DNA of 64,000 bases from Curtobacterium sp. MCPF17_002 (GCF_003234115.2 NZ_CP126251.1:2976001-3040000), one strand, 5' to 3'; positions 25,261-33,546 are shown, numbered from the stretch's first letter. The notes: generated by a model from the letters alone, not told the origin. Made by a program: numbers and translations.

Positions 25261-25956
25261 TCACGACCCGAGGACGGGCCGGAGCACGCCGTGCGGGATG
25301 TCCAGTTCCTCGACACGGACGACCCGGGGCGGGGCGACCTCGTCGGTCTCCACCACGTCGAGCACGCGGTCACCGCGGAACGCCCGCACGCCGTCGCGCA
25401 GTCGGCACCAGGCGATGAGGTACCAGTCCTCGCCCTTGCCGATGTACCCCAGCGGTTCGACGGTCCGCTCGGAGTCCGATCCCGCGGCGTCGCGGTACCG
25501 CATGCGGACCACGCGGCCTCGCGTCAGGGCACCGGCGAGGGCCGTCGGCGCCGGCACACGGTCGCCGGACTCGAGCAGGTGCACGCGGCTCGCCAGCCGG
25601 GAGGTCCTCTGCGCATCGTCCTCGGCGAGCACGGCTGTGATCTTCCGCGCGGCGCTCCGGGCGGCGTCGCGGAAGGGGCTCGCACCGAGGGTCCCCAGTC
25701 CGATCGCGACCGCGAGGGCCTCGTCGACGGTGAACCCGAGCGGCGGCAGCGTCGCGCGGGCGTCGATCGTGAAGCCGCCGGTCTGCCCGGGCTCGGCCCA
25801 GATCGGGACGCCGGCGTCCTGCAGCGAGCGCAGGTCCCGTTCGACGGTGCGGACGCTGACACCGAAGTGCTCGGCCAGCCGACGCGCGCTCCGCCGCGCG
25901 GGAGCGGCGGCGCGCAGTTCCTCGACGAGCGCGTAGAGACGGTCGGTGCGGTTCAC
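25261..25956 (-). CDS. HTH/WYL-domain transcriptional regulator (YafY type)
   Basis: A 231-residue protein. The N-terminal winged HTH is SARRLAEHFGVSVRTVERDL at about 23-42. LPPLGFTVDEALAVAIGLGT is the linker, and the WYL domain shows VRMRYRDAAGSDSERTVEPL, GEDWYLIAWCRLRDGVRAFR and ends with a short tail. The start is GTG 25956; the only nearby ATG is out of frame. Members sense small ligands or nucleic acids. The VOC gene downstream is a plausible target. Confidence 0.9.
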   Translation of the reverse strand: MNRTDRLYALVEELRAAAPARRSARRLAEHFGVSVRTVERDLRSLQDAGVPIWAEPGQTGGFTIDARATLPPLGFTVDEALAVAIGLGTLGASPFRDAARSAARKITAVLAEDDAQRTSRLASRVHLLESGDRVPAPTALAGALTRGRVVRMRYRDAAGSDSERTVEPLGYIGKGEDWYLIAWCRLRDGVRAFRGDRVLDVVETDEVAPPRVVRVEELDIPHGVLRPVLGS

Positions 25957-25989
25957 GACGCGACCATAGCGCCCTGGACGGGTCCCGAT

Positions 25990-26037
25990 GACGGCCTGGA
26001 GGCGCGGTGCCGGCTGGCACCGCGCCTCCAGGCCGTC
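25990..26037. terminator. GGAGGCGCGGTGCC-family hairpin
   Basis: A perfect 22-bp stem (25990-26011 with 26016-26037), four-base loop. It lies 13 bp downstream of the mannitol-dehydrogenase stop and upstream of the WYL gene on the same strand. Confidence 0.85.
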
Positions 26038-26050
26038 AGACGGTCGCGTC

Positions 26051-27532
26051 TCAGGAACGCGACAGGCGCGTGACCGTCGCGTGCGCGCCGTCCGTGAGCA
26101 GCCCGTCGAGGGCGTCGCGGTACGCCGCGACGAACCGCTCGTCCTCAGCCAGGTCACCGAACACCTGCCGGTTCTCGATGAAGGCGAGCCGGTCCTCCCG
26201 CTGCGTCTGCGCGATGCGGGTGAGTTCGTCGGCGAGCCGGTCGACGACGGTGATCGGGTCGCCGGACTCGTCGGTGCCCTCGGCGTACCGGGCCCACGAC
26301 GCGACGATGCCGGCCGACAGGGCGACGGGGCGTCCGGCCGCGAGGTTCTCGCGCACCACGGGCACGAGCCACTTCGGGATCCGGTCGCTCGACTCGGCGC
26401 AGAGCCGGGCGAGGGTGTCCCGCACCTCCGGGTTCTGGAACCGTTCGATCAGGGTGGACTTGTAGTCGTCGAGGTCGATGCCGGGCACCGGGTGGAGCGT
26501 GGGCGTGCCCTCCTCGTCCATGTAGCGGCGCAGGAACGTGGCGATCGCCGGGTCCTGCGTCGCCTCGTGCGCGTACCGGTAGCCGGACAGGTACCCGAAG
26601 TAGCAGAGGCCCTGGTGGCTGGCGTTGAGGAGCCGGAGCTTCATGAGCTCGTACGGTTCGACGTCGTCGACGATCTGCACGTCCTCCTGCTCGTACGGCG
26701 GTCGGCCGGCGGGGTGGTCGTCCTCGAGCACCCACTGGAAGAAGGGCTCGGCGACGACGGGCCAGGCGTCCTCGATGCCGAGCTCGTCACGGACCCAGGC
26801 GCGGTCCTCGTCGGCGGTGACCGGGGTGATCCGGTCGACCATCGAGTTCGGGAAGGAGACGTGCTCGTCCATCCAGTCGGCGAACGCCGGATCCTGCAGG
26901 CGGGCGTAGGCCGTGAACATCTCGCGCGCGACGTGTCCGTTGCCCTGGATGTTGTCGCACGACATCACCGTGAAGGGCTGCAGGTCGCGGTCACGGCGAC
27001 GTCGCAACGCCTCGACGACGAGCCCGAACACGGTCCGCGGCGGACCGTCACCGCGGAGGTCGGCGGCGACCCCGGGTTCGTCCGCGACGAACTCCCCCGT
27101 GACGTGGTCGAAGTTGTAGCCGCCCTCGGTGATGGTGAGGCTCACGATCCTCGTGTCCGGGTGCGCCATCTTCTCGACGACGGCGTCGGGGTCGTCGACG
27201 GCGAGCAGGTAGTCGACGATGCTGCCGATCACGCGGGACTCGCGGGTGCCGTCCGGGTGCTTGAGGACGAGCGTGTACAGGCCGCCCTGCTCCGCCATCG
27301 CGGTGGCCATCCGGCGGTCCTGTTCGAGGACGCCCACGCCGCAGATGCCGTACTCGCGAGCCTCACCCCGCTGCAGGAGCCGATCGACGACCATCGCCTG
27401 GTGCGCCCGGTGGAAGCCGCCGACGCCGAAGTGCACGATGCCGGCCGTGATCCCGTCGCGGTCGTAGGTGGGGACGGCGACGCCGCTCGCGGCGATCTCG
27501 TCGAGGGTCTCCGGGGACAGTCGGACGGGCAT
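26051..27532 (-). CDS. mannitol dehydrogenase-family polyol/uronate oxidoreductase
   Basis: A 493-residue NAD(P)-dependent long-chain dehydrogenase. IVHFGVGGFHRAHQAMVVDR at 32-51 is the nucleotide-binding start. SFPNSMVDRITPVTADEDRA and ELMKLRLLNASHQGLCYFGY follow, giving the catalytic Lys298, Asn303 and His306 typical of the family. Most likely mannitol 2-dehydrogenase (mannitol to fructose). Fructuronate or tagaturonate reductase is the alternative. ATG 27532 has AAGGAG six bases upstream. Regulation is unclear: the closest regulator, the TetR at 27701, is divergent from it. Confidence 0.9.
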   Translation of the reverse strand: MPVRLSPETLDEIAASGVAVPTYDRDGITAGIVHFGVGGFHRAHQAMVVDRLLQRGEAREYGICGVGVLEQDRRMATAMAEQGGLYTLVLKHPDGTRESRVIGSIVDYLLAVDDPDAVVEKMAHPDTRIVSLTITEGGYNFDHVTGEFVADEPGVAADLRGDGPPRTVFGLVVEALRRRRDRDLQPFTVMSCDNIQGNGHVAREMFTAYARLQDPAFADWMDEHVSFPNSMVDRITPVTADEDRAWVRDELGIEDAWPVVAEPFFQWVLEDDHPAGRPPYEQEDVQIVDDVEPYELMKLRLLNASHQGLCYFGYLSGYRYAHEATQDPAIATFLRRYMDEEGTPTLHPVPGIDLDDYKSTLIERFQNPEVRDTLARLCAESSDRIPKWLVPVVRENLAAGRPVALSAGIVASWARYAEGTDESGDPITVVDRLADELTRIAQTQREDRLAFIENRQVFGDLAEDERFVAAYRDALDGLLTDGAHATVTRLSRS

Positions 27533-27664
27533 CGGGTACTCCTTCGTACGGGCGGACGTGCTGCGGTCAGTCAACCACGTGCACACCTGTGCTGAACAGT
27601 GTTTCTGCGCTGGTCCGGCTCGGGGGACGAACCTGAAGAAGCACTCCTCTTCACGCGACGTCGT

Positions 27665-27694
27665 TGCACCGAGTGCATCGATGCACCTAGTGTG
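27665..27694. promoter_or_regulatory. tandem TetR-type operators
   Basis: Two copies of TGCAC-N3-GTGCA occur at 27665-27677 (exact) and 27682-27694 (GTGTG in the last arm), 17 bp apart centre to centre. Together they create an extra palindrome GTGCATCGATGCAC at 27673-27686. They end 6 bp before the TetR GTG, so they should block that promoter. Confidence 0.7.
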
Positions 27695-27700
27695 CTCTCC

Positions 27701-28339
27701 GTGACCCTGTCGATCGATCGTCGTGCCGCCCTCAAGGCGAAGCACCGTGCGGCGATCCTGCAGGCCGCACGCGACCTCGTCGAGGAGCGCGGCGGCCGCG
27801 AGTTCAGCGTCGACGACCTCGCCGCTCGCGCCGACATCGCGCGGCGCACGGTCTTCAACCACTTCGGCTCGCTCGACGAGGTCCTGCTGGCCGTCTGCGA
27901 GCAGGAACTGTCCGTCATCATCGACCGGTTCCTCGCCGACATGGCGAAGACGCCGGTGGGTGACGGCAGCCGCGCGTCCATGTTCGACGAGCTCGAGTCC
28001 GCCGCACGCGGCGCCGACCTGGCGCCCGCGATCGCGAGCATGTACCGGATCCTCGGCGATCCCGGCAAGGACGACCCGAAGGCGGCGGTCCTCACCCAGA
28101 CGGCGTTCGGCCGGGTCACCGAACGACTCCGTGCCGAGGTCGCCCGGCGCTACCCCGCCGCCGACCCCCTCGACGCGGCGCTCCTCGTCGAGTCCCTGAT
28201 GAGCGGGATCGTCGTCATCGCGGAACACTGGCTGGCGACGACCGGCCCGCGCCTCGACCAGCAGGCACGCGACGACTGGGACGCCCTGCTCGCACGACTC
28301 GTGCACAGCGTCCGCAGCGGCTACCTCCCCACCGACTGA
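27701..28339 (+). CDS. TetR-family regulator of the MMPL transporter
   Basis: A 212-residue protein. The HTH reads FSVDDLAARADIARRTVFNHF at about 33-53. The C-terminal part ends with VVIAEHWLATTGPRLDQQAR. GTG 27701 is chosen because it follows the tandem operators directly, and earlier in-frame ATGs would be inside or upstream of them. The MMPL gene follows after 73 bp on the same strand, so it is the expected target. The mannitol-dehydrogenase gene on the other side could be a second one. Confidence 0.9.
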   Translation: MTLSIDRRAALKAKHRAAILQAARDLVEERGGREFSVDDLAARADIARRTVFNHFGSLDEVLLAVCEQELSVIIDRFLADMAKTPVGDGSRASMFDELESAARGADLAPAIASMYRILGDPGKDDPKAAVLTQTAFGRVTERLRAEVARRYPAADPLDAALLVESLMSGIVVIAEHWLATTGPRLDQQARDDWDALLARLVHSVRSGYLPTD

Positions 28340-28412
28340 CTCCTCCCCCAGGGGTCCACCGGCGCACCCCGCACTCCACCAGCACCTGACACGAAAGGAA
28401 CGGGGCAACCGC

Positions 28413-31007
28413 ATGGCCGGTCTCCTCTACCGTCTCGGACGGTTCTCCGCACGACGCCACTGGCTCGTGATCATCACCTGGGTGGTGATCATGGCGATCG
28501 CCGGCGTCACCTACACCCTGTTCGCGGGCACGATCTCGTCCTCGATCACCATCCCGAACACCAAGACCAGTCAGGTGCAGGACGAACTGGCCGACAAGTT
28601 CCCGTCCGCGAACGGCGGCAACGGGACGATCGTCTTCGAGACCAAGAACGGCAAGGCGTTCACGGACCAGCAGAAGTCCGACGTCGCCGACTTCCTCGGG
28701 GAGATCGAGAAGCTCGACGGTGTCAAGGGCACCACGAGCGGCTTCGACACCCAGAAGCAGCTCGACGAGGGCCGGCAGAAGATCACCGACGGCCGGGCCA
28801 CGATCACGACGAACGAGCAGAAGCTCGCCGACCAGCAGGCCACGATCGACTCGGGCAAGCAGCAGCTCGCGCAGGCCCAGGCGCAGCTGAACGCCCAGAA
28901 GACGCAGACGCAGGCGCTCACCGGTGCCGCCGCGGCCGCTGCCCAGCAGCAGATCGCCGCCGGTCAGGCACAGCTCGACGCCCAGCAGCAGACGCTGACG
29001 TCGGGCCAGCAGCAGCTCGACGCGGCGAAGGAGAAGCTCACCTCCGGCAAGGCGGAGCTCGACGAGAACGCGCGTCTGCTCGACCTGTCGAAGGACATCC
29101 GCTTCGTCTCGACGAACGGCAGTGCTGCGATCGGCACCGTGCAGTTCACGAAGTCGACCTTCGAGGTCCCCGCCGACACGAAGACCAGCATCGCGGACGA
29201 CGCCGAGTCGGCCGACATCAGCGGCGTGAACGTCTACGTGTCGAACGACATCGCGCAGGGCGTCCCGTCCATCCTCGGTCCGGGCGAGATCGGCGGCGTG
29301 ATCATCGCCGCGCTCGTGCTGTTCCTCATGCTCCGGACGGTCATCGGCGCTGCCGTGCCGCTCGTGTCCGCGGTGCTCGGCGTCGGCGTGGCCACGCTCG
29401 CGTCCCTGTCGTTCTCCGACCTGGTCGAGTTCATCTCGGTCACGCCGGTGCTGGGGGTGATGCTGGGCCTGGCGGTCGGCATCGACTACTCGCTGTTCAT
29501 CCTCAACCGGCACCGGACCCAGCTGAAGCAGGGCATGCAGGTGCACGAGTCGATCGGGCTCGCGAACGGCACGTCCGGCAACGCCGTGGTCTTCGCGGGC
29601 GCGACGGTCATCGTCGCCCTGCTCGCGCTGAACATCACCGGCATCCCGTTCCTCGGGCTGATGGGGACCGTCGGCGCCGTCGCGGTGTTCTTCGCGATCC
29701 TCATCGCCACCTCCTTCACCCCGGCGCTGCTGTCGCTCATCGGCATGCGGATCCTCCGGAAGAAGGAACGCTCGCGCATCGGCAACACCGGCTCGACCCG
29801 GGTGCCGAACAAGCCGATGTCGACGTGGCGGGCGGTCATCACGCTCGTCGCCGGCGTCGCGGTGCTCGGCACGATCGCCCTGCCCGCCACGCAGATGCGC
29901 CTCGGCCTGCCGAGCGGCTCGTCCGAAGCCGTCGACTCCAGCCAGTACAAGGCGTACAAGGCGCTCGACAAGGAGTTCGGGGCCGGTCAGAACGGCCCGT
30001 TGCTCGTCGTCGCGACCCTGCCGTCGTCGGTCTCCGCCGACGACGTCACCGCGACCGAGGTCACCATCGGCGAGGCGATCGCGAAGAACGACGACGTCAA
30101 GGCCGTCCTGCCGATCGGCGCCTCGAAGGACCGCGACATCATCGCGTTCCAGGTGAAGCCCGCCGGCGGCCCCGACAGCGTCTCGACCGAGAACCTCGTG
30201 AAGGACCTCCGGTCGCAGAACGTGACGGTCGACGACGGCAAGGCCACGCTCGGGGTCGCGGGCAACGCCTCTGCCAACATCGACGTGTCCGAGAAGCTCG
30301 CGAACGTGTTGCCGCTCTACCTGGTGGTGGTGGTCGGCCTGTCGCTGATCATCCTCATCATCGTGTTCCGGTCGTTCCTCGTGCCGATCACAGCGACGGC
30401 GGGCTTCATCCTGTCCGTCCTCGCGTCGTTCGGTGGCCTCACGGCGATCTACCAGTGGGGCTGGCTCGGCAGCGTGTTCGGGGTGCACGACCCCGCACCG
30501 ATCCTGAGCTTCCTGCCGATCATCGAGATCGGCATCCTGTTCGGGCTCGCGATGGACTACCAGCTGTTCCTGGTGTCCGGCATGCGTGAGGCCTACGCCC
30601 ACGGCGCCAGCGCGAAGGTCGCGGTCCAGCGGGGCCTGCACGCCGGTCGCGCCGTGGTCACGGCAGCCGCGATCATCATGATCTCGGTGTTCGCGGGCTT
30701 CATCTTCTCGGACTCGTCCACGATCAAGCCGATCGGCTTCGGCCTGGCGTTCGGTGTCCTCATCGACGCCTTCGTGGTCCGGATGCTGCTCATCCCGGCG
30801 GCGATGCACCTGCTCGGCCAGAGCGCGTGGTGGTTCCCGAAGTGGCTCGACCGGATCGTGCCGGACGTCGACGTCGAGGGCGCCAAGCTCGAGCGTTCGC
30901 ACCCGGTCGCCGGGCACGAGGGCGGCGAGCACCACGGCTCGCACGCCGCACCCGTGGAGCCGGACGCCAACCCGCACGAGGGGCACGCGCCGACGCACCG
31001 CGCGTAG
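28413..31007 (+). CDS. MMPL/RND-family transporter
   Basis: An 864-residue membrane protein with the two-fold RND layout: one helix at about 18-38, a large outside domain, a five-helix block from about 285 (GPGEIGGVIIAALVLFLMLR) containing GLAVGIDYSLFILNRHR, then a second outside domain and second helix block with FGLAMDYQLFLVSGMREAYA. The two GIDYS/AMDYQ motifs supply the proton-relay aspartates. The first outside domain has a long Gln/Ala/Lys coiled coil (about 112-225), as in YhgE/YdgH-like members. A His-rich tail ends the protein. Substrate is probably a drug or lipid. AAAGGA lies before the ATG. Confidence 0.93.
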   Translation: MAGLLYRLGRFSARRHWLVIITWVVIMAIAGVTYTLFAGTISSSITIPNTKTSQVQDELADKFPSANGGNGTIVFETKNGKAFTDQQKSDVADFLGEIEKLDGVKGTTSGFDTQKQLDEGRQKITDGRATITTNEQKLADQQATIDSGKQQLAQAQAQLNAQKTQTQALTGAAAAAAQQQIAAGQAQLDAQQQTLTSGQQQLDAAKEKLTSGKAELDENARLLDLSKDIRFVSTNGSAAIGTVQFTKSTFEVPADTKTSIADDAESADISGVNVYVSNDIAQGVPSILGPGEIGGVIIAALVLFLMLRTVIGAAVPLVSAVLGVGVATLASLSFSDLVEFISVTPVLGVMLGLAVGIDYSLFILNRHRTQLKQGMQVHESIGLANGTSGNAVVFAGATVIVALLALNITGIPFLGLMGTVGAVAVFFAILIATSFTPALLSLIGMRILRKKERSRIGNTGSTRVPNKPMSTWRAVITLVAGVAVLGTIALPATQMRLGLPSGSSEAVDSSQYKAYKALDKEFGAGQNGPLLVVATLPSSVSADDVTATEVTIGEAIAKNDDVKAVLPIGASKDRDIIAFQVKPAGGPDSVSTENLVKDLRSQNVTVDDGKATLGVAGNASANIDVSEKLANVLPLYLVVVVGLSLIILIIVFRSFLVPITATAGFILSVLASFGGLTAIYQWGWLGSVFGVHDPAPILSFLPIIEIGILFGLAMDYQLFLVSGMREAYAHGASAKVAVQRGLHAGRAVVTAAAIIMISVFAGFIFSDSSTIKPIGFGLAFGVLIDAFVVRMLLIPAAMHLLGQSAWWFPKWLDRIVPDVDVEGAKLERSHPVAGHEGGEHHGSHAAPVEPDANPHEGHAPTHRA

Positions 31008-31029
31008 CCACCGACGCACCAGCGTGGAG

Positions 31030-31060
31030 GCGCGGGTCGACCCACACGGTCGACCCGCGC
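31030..31060. terminator. hairpin terminator after the MMPL gene
   Basis: GCGCGGGTCGAC (31030-31041) pairs perfectly with GTCGACCCGCGC (31049-31060) around a seven-base loop, 23 bp after the stop. Confidence 0.8.
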
Positions 31061-31161
31061 CGTCGTGTCGTCGCGCTGGTGCGGGCTGGCGCTGCCGACT
31101 CGGCTGCACATCGTCGACGTCGTACGACTGCGGCCTCGTCGCACCCCCGCGCGTGCGGCTC

Positions 31162-31269
31162 GCGACACCCCACCCGTCGATCGACTCGTGGGACGTCGGA
31201 ACATGCACACGCAGCGGATGCGCGTACACGTTGCGACACCCCACCCGTCGATCGACTCGTGGGACGTCG
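31162..31269. repeat. pair of 37-bp direct repeats in the 31.0-31.3 kb spacer
   Basis: The gene-free spacer 31008-31338 holds two identical 37-bp copies (31162-31198 and 31233-31269) that start GCGACACCCCACCCGTCGAT and end GTGGGACGTCG, separated by 34 bp. Sequence after each copy is also related (GGAACATGCACACGC, AAACGTGCGTGTAC). No further copies were seen. Confidence 0.9.
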
Positions 31270-31296
31270 AAACGTGCGTGTACATGTTTCGACGTC
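31263..31296. promoter_or_regulatory. inverted repeat upstream of the OhrR-type regulator
   Basis: GACGTCGAAAC (31263-31273) and GTTTCGACGTC (31286-31296) are perfect 11-bp arms with a 12-bp spacer, ending 42 bp before the MarR-family start. The left arm overlaps the second 37-bp repeat. This is a candidate autoregulatory operator. Confidence 0.55.
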
Positions 31297-31338
31297 GAGC
31301 ACCCCCAACGCTTCGCGCACGAACGGTATGCTGCTGGG

Positions 31339-31782
31339 ATGACCGAGACCGACGTGGACCCGCTCGCCCTCGACCGGCAGCTCTGCTTCGCCCTCGCGGC
31401 CACGAGCCGGAGCGTCATCGGGCTCTACCGCGACCTCCTCGAACCGATGGGCCTCACGCACCCGCAGTACCTCGTGATGCTCGCCCTGTGGGAGCACGAC
31501 CCCCGCTCGGTCCGCGAGATCGCCCGGGAACTCCGACTCGACTCGGCGACCCTCAGCCCCCTGCTCAAGCGGCTCGAGGCGTCCGGCTACCTCCGCCGCT
31601 CCCGCAGCACCACCGACGAACGCCAGCTCGAGGTCACCCTCACCACGGCCGGACGATCCCTCCGCGAGCGTGCCCGGGCCGTACCGCTCGCCGTGGCGGA
31701 CCGGCTCGGCTGGCCGCTCGAGCGGCTCGAGGCACTCAAGAACGAGCTCACCGAACTCCTCGATCGCGTCGACACCCTGTGA
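31339..31782 (+). CDS. MarR-family regulator, OhrR-type peroxide sensor
   Basis: A 147-residue winged-HTH protein. The N-terminus LDRQLCFALAATSR carries Cys16 in the place and context (QLCFAL) of the reactive cysteine of OhrR, which forms a sulfenic acid with organic peroxides. The DNA-binding part is SVREIARELRLDSATLSPLL with wing SGYLRRSRSTTDERQLEV, again OhrR-like. No ohr thiol peroxidase gene is adjacent, but an Old Yellow Enzyme is 340 bp downstream. The ATG start has weak GCTGGG upstream. Confidence 0.9.
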   Translation: MTETDVDPLALDRQLCFALAATSRSVIGLYRDLLEPMGLTHPQYLVMLALWEHDPRSVREIARELRLDSATLSPLLKRLEASGYLRRSRSTTDERQLEVTLTTAGRSLRERARAVPLAVADRLGWPLERLEALKNELTELLDRVDTL

Positions 31783-31790
31783 TCCACCAC

Positions 31791-31823
31791 TCGTTCGTGG
31801 CATAATGATTGGTGTACGAACGA
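31791..31823. promoter_or_regulatory. inverted repeat over the promoter of the zinc-ribbon gene
   Basis: TCGTTCGT (31791-31798) and ACGAACGA (31816-31823) are perfect 8-bp arms with a 17-bp spacer that contains a -10-like CATAAT (31801-31806 region). It lies between the MarR stop and the small gene at 31835, so it is a candidate operator for that regulator. Confidence 0.55.
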
Positions 31824-31834
31824 AAGGACGGGCC

Positions 31835-32047
31835 GTGGGTCGCTTCGGACAGTGGTACGAACGGTGGAACAGCACGCTCATCGCGAAGATGGGTCCATCG
31901 CAGATCGGTGCCGGTCACCCGGAGGACATCGACGACCGCACGATCGACCGCGGCTGCCCCATCTGCGGCAAGCCCCTCTCGCTGCACCAGGTCATCCGTC
32001 CCGAGGGGCAGGTCCGCTCGTCGACGCTCGTCTGCCCGCGCGACTGA
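31835..32047 (+). CDS. small zinc-ribbon-like protein (70 aa)
   Basis: Begins VGRFGQWYERWNSTLIAKMG and ends GCPICGKPLSLHQVIRP...TLVCPRD. A CPxCGK knuckle plus His and a late Cys could bind one zinc. GTG 31835 has AAGGA six bases upstream and is preferred over the in-frame ATG at 31805, which overlaps the -10 region. No family recognised. Its position after the OhrR-type gene and its operator suggests redox-linked control. Confidence 0.7.
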   Translation: MGRFGQWYERWNSTLIAKMGPSQIGAGHPEDIDDRTIDRGCPICGKPLSLHQVIRPEGQVRSSTLVCPRD

Positions 32048-32122
32048 GCCCACGTCTGGGAATCCCCTCCGCGGAACGCCCGTGACGGAATTGCCCTCCA
32101 CAACACGGCGTTGCACCTCGGC

Positions 32123-33220
32123 GTGAAGCTCTTCGAATCCGCCACCCTCGGCGCCCTACCCCTGTCGAACCGCATCGTCATGGCCCCGCTCACGCGCACC
32201 CGCGCCGGCGAGGCCGGGATCCCGAACGACCTGCTCGTCGAGCACTACCGGCAGCGTGCCGGCCTCGGGCTCATCGTGACCGAGGGCACCTGGCCCGTGC
32301 AGGAGGGCCGCTCCTACCCCGGGCAGCCCGGCATCGAGACCGAGGAGCAGATCGCCGGCTGGCGCCGCGTCGCCGACGCCGTGCACGCCGAGGGCGGCAC
32401 GATCGTGATGCAGCTCATGCACGGCGGTCGCGTCTCCCACCCGGACATCGCGCAGACGCCGCGCATCGTCGCCCCGTCGGCCATCGCCGCTCCCGGCCAG
32501 ACCCACACCGCCACGGGCAAGGCCGACATGCCGGTCCCCCACGCGCTCACCACCGACGAGGTCCAGGACGCCGTCGAGGGTTTCGTGCAGGCCGCCCGCA
32601 ACGCGATCGCCGCCGGGCTCGACGGTGTCGAGGTGCACGGTGCGAACGGGTACCTCGTGCACGAGTTCATGTCGCCCGCGTCGAACACCCGCACGGACCA
32701 GTACGGCGGCTCCCCCGAGAACCGCGCTCGCTTCGCCATCGAGGTCACGACCGCCGTCGCCGAGGCGATCGGCGCCGACCGGACCGGCATCCGGCTCTCC
32801 CCGGAGCACGGCATCCAGGGCGTCATCGAGGACGACCCCGCCGACGTCCGTGCCACCTACACCGCGATCGCGGAGGGCCTGGCCCCGCTCGGCCTCGCGT
32901 TCATCGACGTCCTGCACGCCGACCCGACCGGCGAACTCGTCCAGCACATCCGCCGCACCACGGGCGCCCCGTTCATCGCAAACTCGGGCTTCAGCGCGCT
33001 GACCACCCGGCAGGAGGCGCTCGCCCTGGTCGAGGACGGTCACGCCGACGCCGTGGGCGTGGGACGCGCGGCGATCGCCAACCCGGACCTGGCGCACCGC
33101 TGGGAGCACGATGCGGAGCTCAACGAGCCGCGTCCGGAGCTCTTCTACGGCCAGAGCGCCGAGGGCTACACCGACTACCCGACGCTCGCCGAGGTGCGCG
33201 CTTCGGCGACCGTCGCGTAG
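32123..33220 (+). CDS. Old Yellow Enzyme-family alkene reductase (NADH:flavin oxidoreductase)
   Basis: A ~365-residue FMN enzyme that reduces activated C=C bonds, nitro compounds or nitrate esters. KLFESATLGALPLSNRIVMA is the family start, followed by MAPLTRTRA, VMQLMHGGRVSHPD, GLDGVEVHGANGYLVHEFMS (His/Asn pair that binds the substrate carbonyl), TRTDQYGGSPENRARFAIEV, GIRLSPEHGIQG and the FMN phosphate site DAVGVGRAAIANPDLA. GTG 32123 fits the conserved start. A TTG at 32111 would add four residues. Neither has a good ribosome site. The context with a peroxide-type regulator fits detoxification of reactive electrophiles. Confidence 0.92.
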   Translation: MKLFESATLGALPLSNRIVMAPLTRTRAGEAGIPNDLLVEHYRQRAGLGLIVTEGTWPVQEGRSYPGQPGIETEEQIAGWRRVADAVHAEGGTIVMQLMHGGRVSHPDIAQTPRIVAPSAIAAPGQTHTATGKADMPVPHALTTDEVQDAVEGFVQAARNAIAAGLDGVEVHGANGYLVHEFMSPASNTRTDQYGGSPENRARFAIEVTTAVAEAIGADRTGIRLSPEHGIQGVIEDDPADVRATYTAIAEGLAPLGLAFIDVLHADPTGELVQHIRRTTGAPFIANSGFSALTTRQEALALVEDGHADAVGVGRAAIANPDLAHRWEHDAELNEPRPELFYGQSAEGYTDYPTLAEVRASATVA

Positions 33221-33241
33221 ACGGTCGGTACGACGACCTGG

Positions 33242-33269
33242 AGGCCCGTGGCGATCCCGCCACGGGCCT
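33242..33269. terminator. hairpin terminator after the OYE gene
   Basis: AGGCCCGTGGCG (33242-33253) pairs perfectly with CGCCACGGGCCT (33258-33269), four-base loop, 21 bp after the stop, between convergent genes. Confidence 0.88.
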
Positions 33270-33275
33270 TCGCCG

Positions 33276-33428
33276 TCACTGGGCGGCTGGCTCCTGGAGC
33301 GTCGGTCCGTCCTCCAGGAAGACCGTCGGGTGGCCGGGTGTCTTCAGATCGGGTGTCGTCTCGTGCGCGGCGTCGGGCTCGGGGAGTTCGGTGTCGTCAC
33401 CGGTGACGACGGGCGGGGTGGGGGTCAT
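33276..33428 (-). CDS. small acidic/proline-rich peptide (50 aa)
   Basis: A short minus-strand gene read directly from the sequence: ATG 33428 with GGAG eight bases upstream, stop TGA at 33276-33278. The product runs MTPTPPVVTGDDTELPEPDA, then AHETTPDLKTPGHPTVFLED and GPTLQEPAAQ. It is Pro, Thr and Asp/Glu rich and probably disordered. G/C third positions, a proper ribosome site and clean placement between two terminators support a real gene. Function unknown. Confidence 0.6.
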   Translation of the reverse strand: MTPTPPVVTGDDTELPEPDAAHETTPDLKTPGHPTVFLEDGPTLQEPAAQ

Positions 33429-33497
33429 CGCGAGGGCTCCGATCACGACGAGGACTGCTGGGTGGACTGATCGTAACGCGACCGACGTCCGTGTCGC

Positions 33498-33527
33498 GAG
33501 GCGCGGTGCGGAGCCGCATCGCGCCTC
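33498..33527. terminator. GGAGGCGCG-family hairpin between two minus-strand genes
   Basis: GAGGCGCGGTGCG (33498-33510) pairs with CGCATCGCGCCTC (33515-33527) with one G-U pair, 19 bp downstream of the EthD-like gene. Confidence 0.7.
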
Positions 33528-33546
33528 CAGTCCGACGTGTCGTCCG

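Noticed and set aside
31162-31269. Possible CRISPR array (37-bp repeat, 34-bp spacer)
   Set aside because: Only two copies, no cas genes, and the second copy overlaps an inverted repeat before a regulator. Treated as a regulatory or duplicated block.
28215-31418. Very long minus-strand reading frame opposite the MMPL gene
   Set aside because: It is an antisense shadow in high-GC DNA: composition is Arg/Asp/Glu/His-rich with no domain, and the + strand has a clear transporter with ribosome site.
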